Notes under the pieces: generated by a model
Database searches by the model: none
Told to the model about the DNA's origin: nothing
What the model saw: the letters and a program-made list of their open reading frames with translations, nothing else
Shown: positions 62,378 through 64,000 of the stretch, piece by piece
How the letters are laid out: the number at the start of each line of letters is the position of its first letter
Position numbering within the stretch: the stretch's first letter is position 1
Translations under genes and position numbers: made by a program
NCBI GenBank assembly: GCA_030693705.1
Contig: JAUYAB010000107.1
Span: 1-64,000, forward strand
Reading direction: 5' to 3'
DNA length: 64,000 nucleotides
DNA from: Ignavibacteria bacterium
Lineage (GTDB): Bacteria > Bacteroidota > Ignavibacteria > Ignavibacteriales > Ignavibacteriaceae

Positions 62378-64000
62378 ATGAAAAAAATATTACTCTCCGC
62401 GTTAATCTTCCAATTTCTCCTTTTCGGTCAAGCTGATAAAAAAGAAAAAAACAATCCGCCGATCTATATCGCATTTCTCTGGCACATGCACCAACCGATC
62501 TACTGGCCTTATGAATCGATTGTTGCAACACAAGCGCAAGGAAGATATCCTTATTCGGTATTTGATATCCATAATGAAAGACTTGGACCTTATAATTCAT
62601 GGCCGAAGGACGCAGTACAAAAAGGAATTTCTGCCGGGCTTCAAAATTTTGGAGCTCAAGTTAGCTTTACCGGTTCTCTAATTGAAAACTTAAATAATCT
62701 TGAAGCAAACGGGAACGGCAATTTTAGTAATTGGAAAAGCAATTGGAACAGCATTAAGAATCAAAAAACTTCTCTCGGCAATCCGCGGATTGATATGGTT
62801 GGTTTCGGTTATTTTCATCCGCTAATGGGATTGATCGACTATCAAGACATACGCAAGCAAATTCAACTACACAAAGAAATTTTTTCTCAAAATTTCCCCG
62901 GTTCATATTCCAAAGGAATTTTCCCGCCGGAAAATGCTTTTTCAAATAGAATGATTCCAGCTTTAGTTGATGAAGGAATTGAATGGGCTCTGGTAGATAA
63001 CATCCATTTTGAAAGAGCGGTAAATGGATATCCTTTTGACAAAGGTGGAAATGTTTATGAACCGAACAAAGCCGATATTCAAGATGATAATCCGAATGAC
63101 TGGATACAATTGAATGGTGTTTGGGCGCCGACAAAAGTATCGGCAAAGTGGGCTAGACAGCCTCATTATGTTGAAAATATTAATCCGGAAACCGGCGAGA
63201 AGAAAAAGATGATCGCGATTCCAGCCGATAGATATTTGGGAAATGAAGATGGACGCGGCGGTTTCGGCGCTTTGAATTATGAAAACGTGATGAGTCAATT
63301 TGAAAGCAGTAACAACGATCCGGATCATCCGATTTTTCTTGTGCTCCATCATGATGGAGACAATTACGGAGGCGGAAGTTCTGCTTATTATGGTTCTAAC
63401 TTTCAAAATTTTGTTGATTGGCTAAAGACTAATCCGCAGCGTTTTGTCTGCACAACCATTCAAGATTATTTGCAAATGTATCCTCCAAATCAAGATGATA
63501 TTATTTATGTTGAAGACGGCAGTTGGAGCGGCGCGGATAATGGCGATCCCGAATTTAAAAAATGGCTCGGTGATCCCGGAAGCGATGGTTATAGCCCTGA
63601 TAGAAATAGTTGGGGAGTTATTACTGCGGCAAAAAATTATGTTGAGATGATAAATAAAATTGATCCGAATAATGCTTCAACCATTCAAGCCTGGAAATAT
63701 TTACTTGTCGGCGAAGCCAGTGACTACTGGTATTGGGACGGATCGATAGATGGTATTTGGGATTCTCATCCAACTCGTGCGGCTAATCTTGCCGTGCAAA
63801 CAGTTTTAGGGGCTTCAATCTCCGGCAGCGATCTTACACCGCCAACAATTTTTTCACCTCAACGCGAACCTTACAATCCCGGTGGAACCGAGTGGCTGAT
63901 CTCCCAACCATCTGATTTTCAAATATGGAGTTATGTTTATGATGTGAGCGGGTTAAAATCGGTAACATTAAAATTCAGAACAGATAATGACGGAGTTAAT
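62378..64000 (+). CDS. secreted glycoside hydrolase family 57-type protein (partial, runs off the window)
   Basis: The frame is open from ATG 62378 to the window end, giving 541 residues so far. A signal peptide (MKKILLSALIFQFLLFGQ) precedes IAFLWHMHQPIYWPY, the first conserved block of GH57 enzymes; FPPENAFS carries the likely nucleophile Glu region and LVLHHDGDNYGGG the conserved Asp block. GH57 members are alpha-amylases, amylopullulanases and branching enzymes. Beyond about residue 480 a separate beta domain seems to begin (PPTIFSPQREPYNPGG). The longer minus-strand frames here are shadows. Confidence 0.85.
   Translation, partial: MKKILLSALIFQFLLFGQADKKEKNNPPIYIAFLWHMHQPIYWPYESIVATQAQGRYPYSVFDIHNERLGPYNSWPKDAVQKGISAGLQNFGAQVSFTGSLIENLNNLEANGNGNFSNWKSNWNSIKNQKTSLGNPRIDMVGFGYFHPLMGLIDYQDIRKQIQLHKEIFSQNFPGSYSKGIFPPENAFSNRMIPALVDEGIEWALVDNIHFERAVNGYPFDKGGNVYEPNKADIQDDNPNDWIQLNGVWAPTKVSAKWARQPHYVENINPETGEKKKMIAIPADRYLGNEDGRGGFGALNYENVMSQFESSNNDPDHPIFLVLHHDGDNYGGGSSAYYGSNFQNFVDWLKTNPQRFVCTTIQDYLQMYPPNQDDIIYVEDGSWSGADNGDPEFKKWLGDPGSDGYSPDRNSWGVITAAKNYVEMINKIDPNNASTIQAWKYLLVGEASDYWYWDGSIDGIWDSHPTRAANLAVQTVLGASISGSDLTPPTIFSPQREPYNPGGTEWLISQPSDFQIWSYVYDVSGLKSVTLKFRTDNDGVN

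Noticed and set aside
62754-63406. Minus-strand frames of 130 and 147 codons
   Set aside because: They lie opposite the GH57 gene, which has clear motifs and a signal peptide on the plus strand; the minus frames have none.

Overview
The window looks like a chromosomal segment from a low-GC, Gram-negative member of the Bacteroidota/Chlorobiota (FCB) superphylum, most likely the Ignavibacteria lineage. The signs are: promoters of the Bacteroidota type (TTG, about 20 nt, TAnnTTTG) upstream of several operons; a PorX-type response regulator fused to a PglZ domain; a secreted repeat protein ending in a type IX secretion (T9SS) C-terminal tail with the NYPNPFNPST motif usual in Ignavibacteria; lipoproteins and outer-membrane barrels; and an AT-rich genome with many short word-like intergenic repeats. 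No rRNA, tRNA, prophage, transposase or CRISPR array was seen. The lineage is inferred from these features and no database was searched.

Layout. 155-3667 (-): purC, DUF971, pgsA, pgpA, cinA. 3968-4919 (+): two tandem paralogous secreted HEAT-repeat mini-proteins. 5072-15913 (+): ABC-2 exporter pair, PrsW protease, a degenerate glycosyltransferase-like protein, nadD, a meaB gene broken by an in-frame amber stop, acyl-CoA dehydrogenase, acyl-CoA carboxylase beta subunit, an exported protein, an NtrC-type regulator and a HIT protein. 15962-16587 (-): VapBC toxin-antitoxin pair with an operator-like promoter. 16930-21139 (-): porX, tsaE, tsaB, DUF1573, accD in an overlapping operon. 21229-24948 (-): a CcoI/CopA N-terminal fragment and a lipoprotein/outer-membrane protein pair. 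25081-37211 (-): a 12-kb run pyrG, TPR protein, purN, purH, mreB, mreC, mreD, mrdA, rodA, pyrF, rnhA, which places nucleotide synthesis and cell-shape/elongation genes in one direction. 37306-38586 (-): eukaryote-type citrate synthase. 38699-43442 (+): glycosyltransferase and a nucleoside salvage block (cdd, tdk, nupC, pnp). 43577-49559 (-): DUF3267, rsmE, an Omp85 protein, a CoA-binding protein, the T9SS FG-GAP protein, trmO. 49560-53685: a gene-poor accessory stretch with three small genes and many repeats. 53686-62287 (-): dsbD, nadE, SMP-30 lactonase-like protein, LolA-like protein, ABC-2 exporter, DUF1207-like protein, a small membrane protein. 62378-64000 (+): a secreted GH57-type glycoside hydrolase running off the window.

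The most noteworthy material is not a classical operon. It is (i) a meaB reading frame interrupted by one amber codon with its C-terminal domain intact downstream; (ii) a small gene at 50878-51255 whose strong Shine-Dalgarno sequence points to an ATA start codon; (iii) several dispersed, modular, palindromic repeat families (CGCAAAG-type, CTTCGTG-type, an AATATTCT hairpin, and a 145-bp MITE-like element), one of which keeps a similar reading frame in all three copies; and (iv) word-like repeat DNA that encodes the N-terminus and signal peptide of DsbD. No clearly new defence or biosynthetic system is visible.
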